Notes: generated from the sequence alone by a model not told the origin. A stretch of DNA of 64,000 nt from Muscardinus avellanarius (GCA_963383645.1 OY726569.1:74624635-74688634), one strand, 5' to 3'. Positions 31,333 through 42,669 are shown, counted from the stretch's first letter. Numbers and translations are program-made.

Positions 31333-31614
31333 GAATGTACTTAGATCACAATGAGGGTTTAAGAACAAGTTAAAGTGATGCATCTATAAGGGGTTCTTTG
31401 CTAAGTGATGCTGAACATGAACATGTCTTTTATTTACTTGGATGCTCAGGGATGTTTAACTGTTTGCATCTCCTTTCTGCCCTCCCGAGACCCTGGACCA
31501 CTCTCCTCCCCTGAGCTCAGGGCCAGATGCAGGCAGGCTCCCTGGCCACTTCTTCCAGGGGTCCAGGTCTTCCCTGCTTGCCCCAGGCCTCTCTCTGCTC
31601 TCATATTTGCTCTC

Positions 31615-31796
31615 CCTAGATAATTATGGGTGCAGTTTATTGTTATTTTTCTAAGTTACTGGCTATTAGTTTAGGATTTTCAAAATTGGCAAATAAAAAT
31701 CTAAGATGCCAGTTAAATGTCTGATAAGCAACAAATTGCATCTAACTATGAGTATGACCCTAATAAAGATGATTCATCATTTATCTGAAATTCAAT
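31615..31796. other. AT-rich single-copy block, possible conserved element
   Basis: ataattatgggtgcagttta, ctggctattagtttaggatt, aaagatgattcatcatttat: no repeat signature and dense homeodomain-type cores. 31331-31614 is unassigned. Confidence 0.35.
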
Positions 31797-32024
31797 TTTT
31801 TTTTTATTTTTTTATTTTTTTGCGGTACTGGGGATGGAACCCAGGGCCATTCTACCTCTGAGCTACACCTCCAGCCCTATTTTAAAAAATTTTTTTATTT
31901 TGAAACAGTCTCACTGAGTTGCAAAGCGCCTCACTAAGTAGCTGAGGCTATCCTCAAACCACGGTCCTCTTGTCTCAGCCTCCCAAATGCTGGGATTACA
32001 AGCATGTGCCACCACGCCCGGCTG
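31797..32024 (-). repeat. composite SINE type A, minus
   Basis: Full copy; ctgaaattcaa is duplicated on both sides. Confidence 0.94.
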
Positions 32025-32138
32025 AAATTCAAATTTAATTGGATATCCTCTATTGCAACTAACAATCCTACATTAGTTCCTTTTCTTCTGTGAATTGTCT
32101 ATTTGACCACTCAAGTTGTTTTTGTTTGTTTTGTTTTG

Positions 32139-32200
32139 CTAGTAGGAATTGAACTCAGGGCATTCTACCTCCAAGCTATACCCCCCGCCTTTACAGTTTT
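32139..32200 (-). repeat. SINE right half only, minus
   Basis: 'ctagtaggaattgaactcag' to 'gctataccccccgcc' with no left half. Confidence 0.75.
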
Positions 32201-32220
32201 CTTTTAACATTTTTAAGTTA

Positions 32221-32450
32221 AAAAAAAAAAGTGTGTGTGTGTGTGTGTGTGTGTGTGCATCACTGGCATTGAACCCAGAGGCATTCTACCTCTGAGCTAT
32301 ACTCCTAGCCCTTTTTATTTTTGTTTTGAAAAAAGGAATCACTAGGTTGCTTCTTGCTAAGTCCCTGAGGCTGGCCTTGAGCCCAGGATCTTCTGTTGCA
32401 GCCTCTCAGCCTATGTACTAGGATTACAGGTATGCACTACCATGCCCGAC
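32221..32450 (-). repeat. (GT)n and composite SINE, minus
   Basis: GT run 32231-32258 at the SINE tail, then 'catcactggcattgaaccca' to 'taccatgcccgact'. Confidence 0.88.
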
Positions 32451-32451
32451 T

Positions 32452-32578
32452 ATTATTATTATTTATTTAAATTTTGAAGCAGGTTCTCTCTAGGTTTCTG
32501 AGGCAGTTTTTGAACCCGTGATTCTTTTGTCTCAGCCTCCCAAATACTGAGATTACAGGATGTGCCAACACAACTGGA
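32452..32578 (-). repeat. SINE left half, minus
   Basis: 'gaagcaggttctctctaggt' to 'gccaacacaactgga'; the right half is replaced by an ATT-rich run. Confidence 0.8.
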
Positions 32579-32621
32579 TTCTACCTAGGTTTGTTTGCTA
32601 ATTTAAAAAATAGAGATTGCA

Positions 32622-32840
32622 GCCAGGCGTGGTGGCCCATGCTTGTAATCCCAGCGCTTGGGAGGCTGAGACAGGAGGATTGCACAGGTTCAAAGCCAGC
32701 CTCAGCTACTTACTGAGGCTCTCAGCAACTTAGTGAGACCCTGTTTCCAAATAAAATATAAAATAGGTCTGGGAGTAAAGCTCGGAGGTAGAAAAGCCCC
32801 TAGGTTCCACCCCCAGTACTAAAAAAAAAAAAAAAAAAAA
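32622..32840 (+). repeat. composite SINE type B, plus
   Basis: Full copy with an A20 tail; first of two SINEs that share one outer direct repeat. Confidence 0.93.
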
Positions 32841-32847
32841 GACTGCA

Positions 32848-33047
32848 AGATGGGCCTGGTGGTGCACACTTGTAATCTCAGTACTTGGGAGGCAGAGACA
32901 GGAGATATGGTGGTTCATGGCCAGCCTCAGGTCCTTAGTGAGGCCTTCAGCAACTTAATGAGACCTTGTTTCAAATGAAGAACAAAAAATAGAGCTGGGG
33001 TGAGGCTTGGAGGTAGAATGCCTCTGGGTTCCATCCCCCGTACTTAA
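32848..33047 (+). repeat. composite SINE type A, plus
   Basis: 'gatgggcctggtggtgcaca' to 'ccatcccccgtact'. Confidence 0.9.
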
Positions 33048-33132
33048 AAAAATAGAGATTGCATGATTTTTTAATTTATATTTTATTATATAAAAATAAA
33101 TAAATAAAAATTATTATTTATAATAAACAATT

Positions 33133-33224
33133 TATTTTTGCGATACTGGAAATTGAACCCAGGAGTATTCAACCTCTGAGCTATACCTTCCCTCAGCCCT
33201 AGTTTTTATTCTTTATTCTTATTA

Positions 33225-33266
<42 letters not shown>

Positions 33267-33385
33267 TTGGGGTACCGGGGATGGTACTCAGGGGCATTGT
33301 ACCTCTGAGCTACTCCCCAGTCCTATTTTTTAGTCTTTCTTTTGCGGGTGTGGGGATGGAATCAGAAGTATGAGGTATAACTAGA
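33133..33385 (-). repeat. array of SINE right halves, minus, around (ATT)n
   Basis: Right half 33137-33205, ATT run about 33220-33266, second right half 33268-33335, and the beginning of a third at 33345. No left half is found. Confidence 0.8.
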
Positions 33386-33720
33386 TCGGCACTGTGTAAT
33401 CTTTGATTATATTTATATCAGATGCCAATTTATAGTATAAGAAACAGATAATGCATTTTGAACTGGCTTACACAATGAAGGGGGTTTGCTGGCTCAATTG
33501 ACAGGAGGTACAGAAACAAGGCAGGCCTTATATCCTCCCCAATCTGTGTCCTCCCCAAGTAGGGCCTCTCAGTTTCTGACTTTTATTTTATATGTGTATA
33601 GTTTAATATTACATAATACATACACATATTGAAAAATCACATTACTCCTTTAATATGAATCATCTTTATACTTTCATGTATCAGATAAAATACATTTAGT
33701 TTAAATTGAAATAAAAAAAC
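33386..33720. other. AT-rich intron DNA
   Basis: No family recognised. Confidence 0.35.
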
Positions 33721-33721
33721 C

Positions 33722-33945
33722 AACCGGGAGTATTGGCGCACGCTTGTAATCCCAGTACTTGGGAGGCTGAGACAGAAGGATCGCAGTTCAAGGACAGCCT
33801 CAGCTACTTAGTGAGGCTTTCCATAACTTAGTGAGACCCTGTTTTAAGATAAGGAATAAAAAATAGGACTGGGGGTGTAGCTCAGAGGTAGAATGCTCCT
33901 GAGTTTCTTCTCCAGTATTGCAAAAAGAAAAAAAAAAGAAAGAAA
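33722..33945 (+). repeat. composite SINE type A, plus
   Basis: 'gagtattggcgcacgcttgt' to 'ttctccagtattgc', A/G-rich tail. Confidence 0.92.
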
Positions 33946-33989
33946 ACATTTAGCCAGTTAATTATAATTAGGTAGAGCCTTTAAAAAAG

Positions 33990-34062
33990 GTAATAAGTTA
34001 AAATGAGGCTCTTAAGATGGGTTCTACTCCAATGTGACTAATATTCTTATAAGAAGAGATTA
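33990..34062 (+). repeat. LTR/MER-type fragment
   Basis: 'atgaggctcttaagatgggt' and 'actaatattcttataagaag' resemble part of a common mammalian LTR-type repeat that may continue after the SINE ('cacatggagagacaccagg'). Confidence 0.45.
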
Positions 34063-34063
34063 G

Positions 34064-34233
34064 AGCCAGGTCAAGGTGGCTCACATCTGTAACCCAGTAT
34101 TTGAGAGGCTGAGATAGGAGAATTACAGGTCCAGGCCAGTCTCAAGCATCTTAGGGAGGTCCTGTTTCACAATTGAAAAGGGTCAGGGGGTAAAGTTTAG
34201 AGGTAGAATGCCCCTGGATTCAGTCCCTAGTAC

Positions 34234-34236
<3 letters not shown>
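34064..34236 (+). repeat. composite SINE, plus, diverged
   Basis: 'gccaggtcaaggtggctcac' to 'cagtccctagtacg'. Confidence 0.87.
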
Positions 34237-34280
<44 letters not shown>

Positions 34281-34303
34281 AGGGAGGGAGGGAGGGAGGG
34301 AGG

Positions 34304-34371
<68 letters not shown>

Positions 34372-34372
34372 T
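34234..34372. repeat. (GA)n-(GGGA)n-(GA)n purine microsatellite
   Basis: About 139 nt of purines on the + strand: GA run, eight GGGA units (34276-34309), GA run. It sits at a SINE tail. Open frames through it are artefacts. Confidence 0.97.
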
Positions 34373-35378
34373 CAGAACACATGGAGAGACACCAGGCCTG
34401 TGAGTCTGTGGAGAGGCAGCGGGCAGCCCTCGCAAGCCAAGGAGAGGGGCCTCGGGTAAGCCAGCCCTGCAGGTGTCCATGGGACCTTGGACTTGTGCTT
34501 CTGAGATGTGAGAGGCTCGGTGTCTGCCATGCATGCTCCCAGGCTGTGGGCGGCTGTTGTGGTAGCACTGGTCTGATTCAGGGGCTCAGCAGCATCGTCA
34601 GCCCACACCTTTATGTGGAGTGTTTATCCCAAGTCCAGCTTTCCTCCTGGTGGCAGATGGCCGCAGTGGCTTCATGCCTCCTACCTAAATATCATATTTT
34701 CTAGAAGAGGGAAAAGAGAACTGGTTCGCATGAAAAAGAGAGTATCTCCCTTTGTAGATGGTCTCAGAGCAGTTGGGCTCCTCACTTATGATCAAAGTGG
34801 CTGAGACGCCCATTTATTTGCCCAGTCTCCTTTGGCCAGGAGAATGCCAGGGGGGCTGAGCCTACTGTGTCTCTTAGACCCATCGCCATTGCAGATAGGC
34901 TTTTTGGAACTGAAGATCAGCTTAATCCAGCTCGTTCCTCTTGACCATAGGGCCAGGGGTCAGGGTGGGGAGCGGAAGGGATTCTGAGTGGCAAGCACAG
35001 TGTCCATTTTGGGACTGGTGGCACTGGAGAGCAGAGCAGTGGGGTGGATGTGTGCTGAGAGGCATGCTGGGCATTGGTGTTCAGAGCTCAGTGTGCATGT
35101 GTGCGTGTGTGTGTGTGCGCACGCGCATGTGTATGTGTGTTGCTCCTCTTACTGTGTGATCAGTTCTTTCATTAAATGAGGATTAAATGATGTCCAAGGT
35201 TAGTTCCAGTAGAGACATTCCAAGAGTAGGAACAGATAGGAAAGGAAACACAAAGAATTTGGAAAGTTTCAGAGCAGAGTTAATGGGCGGTATGAAGATG
35301 CTCAGAAGGCCCAAATGAAGCGAGCGGATGGCATAGGCCCACAGTGGGGAGGTCCTCCCTCCTCTTTTCCTCCTTCCC
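34373..35378. other. single-copy intron DNA
   Basis: Contains a short GT/GC alternating run at 35095-35140 (gtgcgcacgcgcatgtgtat, Z-DNA-like). No exon recognised. Confidence 0.4.
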
Positions 35379-35379
35379 T

Positions 35380-35589
35380 TTTTTCCTTTTGTAATACTGG
35401 GGATGGGACCCAGGGACAATCTACCTCTGAACTATAACCCCAGCCCTATTTTATTTTTTACTTTGAACCAGGGTCTCACGAAGTTGTGGAGGGCCTTGCT
35501 AAATCTTGAGGCTGGCCTTGAACCTGCTACTATCCTCCTGTCTCAGCCTCCCAAGTTCTGGAAACAGGCGTGTACCACCACACCCGGCT
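35380..35589 (-). repeat. composite SINE, minus
   Basis: 'tgtaatactggggatgggac' to 'accaccacacccggctt'. Confidence 0.9.
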
Positions 35590-36338
35590 TGCCTTCCTTT
35601 CATGCACGAGGTCGGGACTGCCCTGAGAGCACGAGGGCAGCTAATGACAGAGCCAGGGCCAGGACTCAGGCCTCTCCTTTCTTCATGGCTTGGTCCACGA
35701 CTCTCCCTTTTAAAGATGCCCTGGAACACTTGGGAAAGTGGCAGAATTCCAGTCGAGGGGAGGAAATAGCTCAAATTTTTCTAGAGTATTGTGTTTCTGA
35801 GTTGCCTTTGGCCTATTCAGCAATTCCCAGTGGTTGGGATGCGTGGCCAAAACCTCAGGACGTGTGGAATCTTCACTGTCCTCACCACCTGACTCTAAGC
35901 GCATTCCACAGCATTCTTGTTTCTGGTTTCTGCAAAATGTCAGAGGTTTCAGTTAGGAAGTATGAAGTGGGCTGATAAAACAAGTGGCCAGTGACCCAGT
36001 TTGAAGAATTAAAGGTGGATCTTGGTGTCAGACTCGTGGTTCATGTCAACAGCAACAAGATCAGGGCAGGCACACTCCAAGCTGCATGGCAAACAATTTT
36101 TTGGGGGGTGGTGGTGCAGTGGTTTCTAAAGAGGCCTTTAAAAAAAATCAATGCCCTCCTCGAGGCTGGAAGTAGAAGCCCTTTGCTTTTCTTGAGAAGG
36201 GTCTGGAAGGGTCCAGGCCCTCTCTGCCGACAGTCTCCTCAGAAATTCAGCCTCCCACCCCACTCATACAGCCTCCAACTCCCTTCAGTGGGGAATTGTG
36301 GTTTATTAGGCTGTGGGCTTCTAAGATTTCAATCTTCA
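35590..36338. other. single-copy intron DNA
   Basis: No repeat recognised; no splice-flanked coding segment. Confidence 0.35.
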
Positions 36339-36548
36339 GAGCTGAGTGGTGATGCCCACCTGTAATTCCAGGACTTTGGAGGCTGAGATAGGAGAATTGA
36401 AGGTTCAAGGATGGCCTCAGTAACTCAGCAAGACCCTGTTCCAAAATAAAAATAAAAAGGGCTGAGGGTGTAGCTAGAAGGTAAAATGCCCCTGAGTTCC
36501 ATCCCCAGTACCAAAAATAAGATAAAAATAACAACAACAAAAAAAAGA
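36339..36548 (+). repeat. composite SINE, plus
   Basis: 'agctgagtggtgatgcccac' to 'catccccagtacc'; agatttcaa flanks both ends. Confidence 0.9.
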
Positions 36549-36670
36549 TTTCAACACTCATGGATTTTAATCTTTCAGGATTGTAATTTTCTGAATTTTA
36601 GACTTTAGGGTCTTGGTCTTTGGGGATTATGGCTTTGCAGATAGTGTCTTTCAGGATTACAATCAAGACT
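36549..36670 (+). repeat. degenerate internal repeat: GATT..CTTT..GG motif
   Basis: 'tggattttaatctttcagga', 'ttttagactttagggtcttg', 'gtctttggggattatggctt', 'tgtctttcaggattacaatc' recur as a loose 15-20 nt motif. A matching block lies at 37575-37745. Probably one old repeat split by later events. Confidence 0.5.
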
Positions 36671-37226
36671 GCTTCTCTTTGTCTTCTGAGAAAAGAGCTT
36701 TTCATTTAAATTTTATTGTACAGTACAGAGTTGCATATGGCCCTGAAGATGGTCTTCCACAGAACTGACATCATCCTTTTAAAACTACAGCTGCCCAGGA
36801 AAAATGTCAGTGTCAAGTCAATGTCGGGAAAGCTCCAGCCCCCAAACAAGAGGCTCCTCTACCCTCAGATGTGTACACAGTCCCTGGGAGGGCAGAGGCC
36901 AGACATTTGCAAAGGCTTTTCTTCCACCAGGAGCTTGTCTTAATATATATATATCTCACTTGTAGAATTTGCTGATTTGAATGGTAGAAAAAACTAGTTG
37001 TGTGCCAGGCTGTCTGGTAGGTGCATTAATGTGGACAGATAAGTAGAATGTAACCCTCCCCTCAGCCGCCATTCCTAGAGTGGGTAGTGGGCCAGCTGCT
37101 TCAGCGGGCACTAGGAAGTACAGTTTGTCTTCCTCCCTCTCTTCCCAGGATCCCTCCATGCTGACAACCTTTGCAAACCACAACCACCTGAGCAGAACTG
37201 GGAGGAAGTTTCTGAGATCTCCTTAG

Positions 37227-37535
37227 AGAGGCCCTCTGCAACTTAGTGAGACTCTGTTCCAAAATAAAAAATAAAAAATAGAGCCCAGTGTGGTGTCACA
37301 CGCTTGTAATCCCAGTACATGGGAATCTGAGACAGGAGGATTGCAGGTTTGAAGCCAGTCTCAGCAACTTAGTGAGACAGTTTCCAAATAAGAAAAATTA
37401 AAATAGAAGTATAGCTCAGAGTTAGAAGCCTCCTGGGTTCCCTCCCTAGTACCACACACCTGCACACATACAAAATAATAGGGTCAGGGGTATAGCTCAG
37501 AGGTAGAATGCCTCCGGGTTCAATCACCATTATTG
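37227..37535 (+). repeat. type A SINE split by nested type B SINE
   Basis: Outer copy 37227-37280 and 37475-37535; inner copy 37282-37465 ending in a CA-rich tail. The A-rich linker is again the insertion point. Confidence 0.85.
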
Positions 37536-37574
37536 CAAAAAAAAAAAAAAACCATAAAAAATGTAAATAAGTGT

Positions 37575-37745
37575 CTTTTAAAGAATCTAACTTATTTTGT
37601 CTAAATTTATATCTTCAAGATTCTAATCTGGTGGGATTTGGGACTTTAAGAGTTTTAGACTTTAGGGCATTACATATGTTGTGACTAGGGTTTCAACATT
37701 GAGCATTCAGAATTGTGTTCAGGATTGTGTTTTGGGATTCTGGCT
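37575..37745 (+). repeat. second block of the degenerate GATT..CTTT..GG motif
   Basis: 'gattctaatctggtgggatt', 'gggactttaagagttttaga', 'ctttagggcattacatatgt', 'tgtgttcaggattgtgtttt'. Confidence 0.5.
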
Positions 37746-38392
37746 CAACTTTCCATCACTATAACACTCTACCTGAAATAGTGAACTTACAAAGAGAAAA
37801 GATGTACTTTGGCCCATAGTTTTATTTTTATTTTATTTTATTTTATTTTATTTTATTTTATTTTATTTTATTTTATGGTACTGGGGGCCGAACCCAGGGG
37901 GTTTCTATATCTGGGGCTACACTCCCAGACCTGTTTTATATTTTATTTGGAAACAGGGTCTCACTAAGTTGCCGAGAGCCTCACTAAGTAGCTGAGGCTG
38001 GCTTCGAACCTGTGTGATCCTCCTGTCTCAGCCTCCCAAGTGCTGGGATTCAAGCATGCACCACCATGCCTGGCTGGCCCATGGTTTTGGAGGTTCCAGT
38101 CCATAATCTGCCAGATTTACTGCTTTGGGGCAGCTGAGGATTGGGTTCCCAATGGCAGTGGTGGAACAGTCTGCTCACCTCATGACTATGGAGCAAAAGA
38201 GTTTGAAAAGGAAGGGGCCAGGGTCCCACAGTCCCCTTCAAGGGCACACTCCCAATGACCTATCAACCTTCTACTAGGCCCAGCCTCTAATGTACTGCAT
38301 CCTAATAGTGTTACCTTGGAGACCCAGCTTTTAGCACCTGGGCCCTTGGGGGAACTTTCAACCTCCGGAGTATAGTAGGTCCAAACCCAAAG
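37746..38392 (+). repeat. MaLR-type LTR relic, interrupted by a SINE
   Basis: 'caactttccatcactataac', 'gcccatggttttggaggttc', 'ccccttcaagggcacactcc', 'ccttctactaggcccagcct' match a dispersed rodent LTR family as remembered. Exact subfamily not fixed. Confidence 0.6.
37824..38075 (-). repeat. composite SINE type B, minus, with (TTTTA)n tail
   Basis: About ten TTTTA units, then both halves. The target duplication ggcccat(a/g)gtttt is at 37811 and 38076 (one mismatch). Confidence 0.94.
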
Positions 38393-39110
38393 AGAAGTGC
38401 TACAGTATAAATTATTAATTGCCTAAGAGGTTCCAAAGAGATGGGCCAGTTGTATTGCCAAGGTACATCTGCCCCACTGATAATCTGTGCTTGAAGACCT
38501 GAGAGTCTGGGACCAGAAGTGCAGCTAATTAGAAAGGGCATTTTTGTTCATTTTGTTACTTATTTCTTCACTCTGATTCATTCATTCATTTGTGGAAGGC
38601 CTAGTTTCTGCAGATTATGCTGTCAATATTTCTGGTAATGAAAACATCTGAGATGGTCTGGGAATTACTAATTATAATGGGGCATATCTTCACCATGGTT
38701 CCTCAGCCTTCCTGTAGTGTTGGCCCAGTTACTTCCAAAATTTTATGCCCTGCCCTGTGATGGGCTGTGGGAGGCAAGGGGGATGTTGTGTTTGCATTTA
38801 ATCCAGGAAAACCACAGAACTAAAAGACAGAGCATTCTGATTTCTATTAGGGTGGGGGCATCTTGGGGAGCAACTTGACAAATGTCTGAGGAAGGACATA
38901 TTTTGCCAGACTGAAGAATTGTGCAAGCGCGTATTGCAAAAGGCTTTGTTCTATGTCTTTGTTTTTCAGACACATAAAAAGCTATTGAATGGTGCACACA
39001 CCACCCCGCTGGGTAACTGGGACTTGTCAGCTGGCAAAGTTGTGTGATGCATCGGGAAAAAGAAATTCAGTGCATTCTGTGGTGGCTCTTTGCCCTGTCA
39101 CCATCTTGAG
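38393..39110. other. single-copy intron DNA
   Basis: No repeat family recognised; possible old regulatory sequence but no specific signal. Confidence 0.35.
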
Positions 39111-39590
39111 AAGCCTATTGTAGGAAACATCTGTTGTTTTGGTGTGCCTAGCATCTATTTCCCATTTGCTGGAGATAGAATCTTTGTTTCCCTTTGAGGA
39201 ACACCTCTCCCTTCTTCATTCTCAGTCTTCATATCTGAAGTGGACTGATCTTCCAGTTCCAGAGTGGATCCTGGCTGGGTCCATTAGGACACATCCTCCC
39301 CTGATTCAGGGATGGTTGTATGACCCAAGCTGCACTAATGGACTTATTTTGGGGACTTTTCATTGAATCTACTGGGAAAGAGAAGCCCTGGGTTGGCATA
39401 CTCTGAAGAGATAGTTTGGAGTGGTTGTTGGTTATTTGACCACTATGAAGGAAAATTGTTTTTCAGAATAAAGCCAACACAGTGAAACAAAGCCAAGAGA
39501 AGAAAGAGAAAGGAGTCTGGTAATATAGTGTGAGCATACAGATTCAGCCATGCTTATAGCCCTTGATTCTTACATTTACATAATCCAGTA
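39110..39590 (+). repeat. ancient interspersed repeat, family not named
   Basis: 'gattcagggatggttgtatg', 'acttttcattgaatctactg', 'ggaaagagaagccctgggtt' and 'cagaataaagccaacacagt' match a repeat seen widely in mammals. Confidence 0.5.
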
Positions 39591-39599
39591 ACTATCTGT

Positions 39600-40090
39600 G
39601 GTCAATCAACCCTGCTGTGATTCTTTTATGGCTCCTTTCATTAAGAGGTGGCATCTATTTCTCCGCCTCTACATCCAGGCTGTCTCTGTGACTTCTTTGA
39701 CCCATACACTGTAGCAGGAATAATATTGTGTGAATGATGGAGACCATGGCTCCAGGGCCCTTGCAGCCCCCGCCTTCATCCTCTTGGACCTCTGTCCTGA
39801 GACCACATGTCCGAAGGCCAGTCTAATCTGCTGGGGGAGGAGGAGGGTCCAGGAGAACTGCAGACCCTTGGCCAACTGCTTGTACCAGCTTCCCAGCAAG
39901 TCAGCGAGGCCATCCTGGACTGTCGGCCTCACTGGCCCTCGAGCTGAATGTCGTTGCTTTGTTGAGCCCAGGTGGGGCCAGCAGGGGAGTGGCTCAGTCA
40001 ACCTTCAGAATCAGGGTTGTTAGTTTAAGGCACAAAATTTTGGGGTGATTTGTTATACATTAATAAATAGCTGATATGCTATTTATACCT
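39600..40090 (+). repeat. MLT1-type MaLR LTR
   Basis: 'gtagcaggaataatattgtg', 'cagcttcccagcaagtcagc', and the end 'gtttaaggcacaaaattttg' with 'tgatttgttatacattaata' are the MLT1 LTR order. Confidence 0.75.
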
Positions 40091-40379
40091 TTTGTAGCTT
40101 AATTCAGTTTGTCTTTATTTTCTGTTATTTGCACAGAGAGAGCTCTGACCGATACACTTATGTAGTAAATCTTACCAGAAAAGTACTTTTGCAGAATGCC
40201 TTTCTATCTCGGAGTGAAACCAGCTCTCCGCGATCCCCAGCTTTGTGCATCTTCTTTGGTTTGTTGTCAGGTGTGTCAGTGGAACTTGGTGATTAGCTTA
40301 TCATTTTATTTCAAATACAGATTCTTATAGTGATGGTGGTCAGAATGGTAATAATAAAATTAGCAAGTTCTAACATCAT

Positions 40380-41200
40380 GTGATAATAATGTGCATAATA
40401 GAGATTTGATGATGTTGGGAAAGGAGGCTAGAGCGACACACGGAACTGAGTGGCTAATGTCTTCTGAAAGCAGAGTCGGTGTAGTCCCACATGGTGTAGA
40501 TATTTGACACAAAGTAGGAGTTTCTAAGGCAGAGTTTGGAGAGGAATTTCCAGGGAGAGGAACTACATGTTCGGAGGTACGAGAAAGAGCAGTATGTCTT
40601 AGAGACTGCAAGAAGTCCAGAATGCTGTGCTGTAAGGTAACTATGAGGGAAGAGAAAGAGGGAAGCTGGGAATGAAGATGGTGACCGTTCACGCGGGACG
40701 GCGGATCTTCACGCTAAGGAATTTGGACTTGATGCTATAGATCGTGGTGTCACTGCAGGCTTTTAAGCAGGGGGTGACATGAGTCAGGTCTGTTAGAAAG
40801 ATCAGGTAATGTGGAGCGGAGCGGGGCAAGGCTGGAGGACCAGTAATGAACTAATTACAAAAGTCCATCTAGAGATGCTGGAGACCTGAGTTTAAGGTGG
40901 TTCAGATGATAGCAATGTTGGAGAAGAAAAGTACTAAAAACACTGAGTGGCATCATTGCTAAAAGCTGGTGGCTAGTTTGATGTGGGGGGGTGACACTGA
41001 ATAACGGGGAAGTTGAGGGCACTACCTATTGTCTCACTTAGATGACTTTGGAAATTAGATGGTGCTATTAATCACATTGAGAAGTGCAAGAAGAGAAACA
41101 GACCTGATGAGGGCCAAGGAAGGAGTCTTCTGAGGTGCCCTAAGAAATTGGGATGAAGATATTGGTACATATTCTAGGTAAGAGGTACACTGAAATGAGA
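40380..41200 (-). repeat. ancient interspersed repeat, family not fixed
   Basis: 'ggaatttggacttgatgcta', 'ggcttttaagcagggggtga', 'catgagtcaggtctgttaga' belong to a common mammalian repeat as remembered; some segments may be unique. Confidence 0.45.
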
Positions 41201-41296
41201 GTTAAAGCCATAGGTATGGATAAAAATGACAAAAAAATGTATAAAGCAAGAGGACTATCTTGTGATCAAAATTTGAAGAATGAAACCATTAAGTTG

Positions 41297-41912
41297 TGTT
41301 ATGGTTGGATATAGAATGGCTTCTTCTTTATTTCCTTTCTTTTCTTTTCTTTTTGTGGTACTGGGGATGGGACCCAGGGGCATTCCAAGCTACACCTCCA
41401 ACCCTATTTTTCATCCTTTATTTTGAAACAGGGTTGCAAAGGGCTTCACTAAAGCTGAGGCTGTTCTCCAACCGCGATCCTCCTGTCTCAACCTCCCAAA
41501 TGCTGGGATTACAAGTGTGTGCCACCATGCCTGCCTTAAATGGCTTCTTGAAGAGCTCGTAAATTGGTGAAATTGGTGTTTGGAGCTGATGTAACTGAGT
41601 CATGAGGATTGTAATTTCAGAAGTAGACAAGTCCATTGTAATGGATTTACCTGGATGGAACCCTGTAGGCTGGTAGGGTGTGGCTGGAGGAGGTGGCCCC
41701 TGGGTGTGACCTTGGAGATTATAAATGGTTCCTCTTGATTCTGATGTAAAGAGCATAGCCCATGTGCTCACCCTCAGCTATGCCCTGAGATCCATGGCCC
41801 ACAGCCTCACGTGGACCGAGCCTGAGGCTGTAAGAAAATAAATCTTCTTTCCTCTAAGTTATGTGGTCAGATATTTAGATTATGGCTGAAAGAATGCTGA
41901 TGGGTACAAGTT
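41297..41912 (+). repeat. MaLR LTR (MT/MST-like), plus, interrupted by a SINE
   Basis: Starts 'gtgttatggttggatataga'; 'agggtgtggctggaggaggt', 'aagaaaataaatcttctttc' (AATAAA poly(A) signal) and 'ctctaagttatgtggtcaga' follow MaLR LTR order. Confidence 0.75.
41326..41538 (-). repeat. composite SINE type A, minus, inside a MaLR LTR
   Basis: The perfect target duplication aatggcttctt at 41315-41325 and 41539-41549 shows it is younger than the LTR. Confidence 0.94.
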
Positions 41913-41965
41913 GAGCATATGAAAAAAAATCATGGAAGAAGATTGCCACATATTGCATTTTTTGT

Positions 41966-42178
41966 TTATTTATTTTTGTGGTACTGGGGGTTAAGCCCAT
42001 GGTCATTCTACCTCCAAGCTACACCCCCCAGCCCTATTTTTTATTCTTTATTTTGAAACAGGATCTCACTAAGTTGTTGAGGGCCTCACGAAGTAGCTGA
42101 GGCTGGCTGCGAACCTCAATCCTCCTGTGTCAGCTTCCCACATACTGGGATTACAGGTGTGTGCCACCACATTTGGCC
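41966..42178 (-). repeat. composite SINE type A, minus
   Basis: 'gtggtactgggggttaagcc' to 'gccaccacatttggcc'. Confidence 0.92.
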
Positions 42179-42298
42179 CTTCCATAACATTCTTACTGGT
42201 TACTATTTTCTTGCGTAAATACAGAGTGATTGCTTTTTCTCTTAAATGTAATTCTATTTTTCTGAATCTTCTACCCGTTTGTCCTACTTCTCCCTTTG

Positions 42299-42507
42299 GT
42301 GGTACTGGGGGTGGAACCCAAAGGCTTTCTACCTCCGGGCTATACTCCCAGACCTTTTTTTATTAAAAATATTTTATTTGGAAACAGGGTCTCATTAAGT
42401 TGCTGAGAGCCTCACTGAGTAGCTGAGGCTGGCTTCAAACCCGTGCGATCCTTCTGTCTCAGCCTCCCAAGCGCAGGGATTACAAGTGCGCGCCACCATG
42501 CCCGGCT
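42299..42507 (-). repeat. composite SINE type B, minus
   Basis: Full copy with the perfect 15-nt target duplication ctacttctccctttg (42284-42298 and 42508-42522). Confidence 0.95.
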
Positions 42508-42616
42508 CTACTTCTCCCTTTGAAACTATGCAAAAAAGTAGACGTTCAGATTCTGTTTTCTGACAAATGTCAGATGGAGAGAACAAAGACAAAGGCCTAG
42601 GATTGAAGATAACTTG

Positions 42617-42634
42617 TTTTTGTTGTTATTATTG

Positions 42635-42669
<35 letters not shown>

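Noticed and set aside
34208..34568. RERE/SLSL-rich open frames
   Set aside because: Translation of a GA/GGGA microsatellite. The same applies to frames at 4305-4743 and 56825-57268.
35403..35975. 190-codon open frame, + strand
   Set aside because: Its first third is antisense SINE sequence; no domain and no supporting signals.
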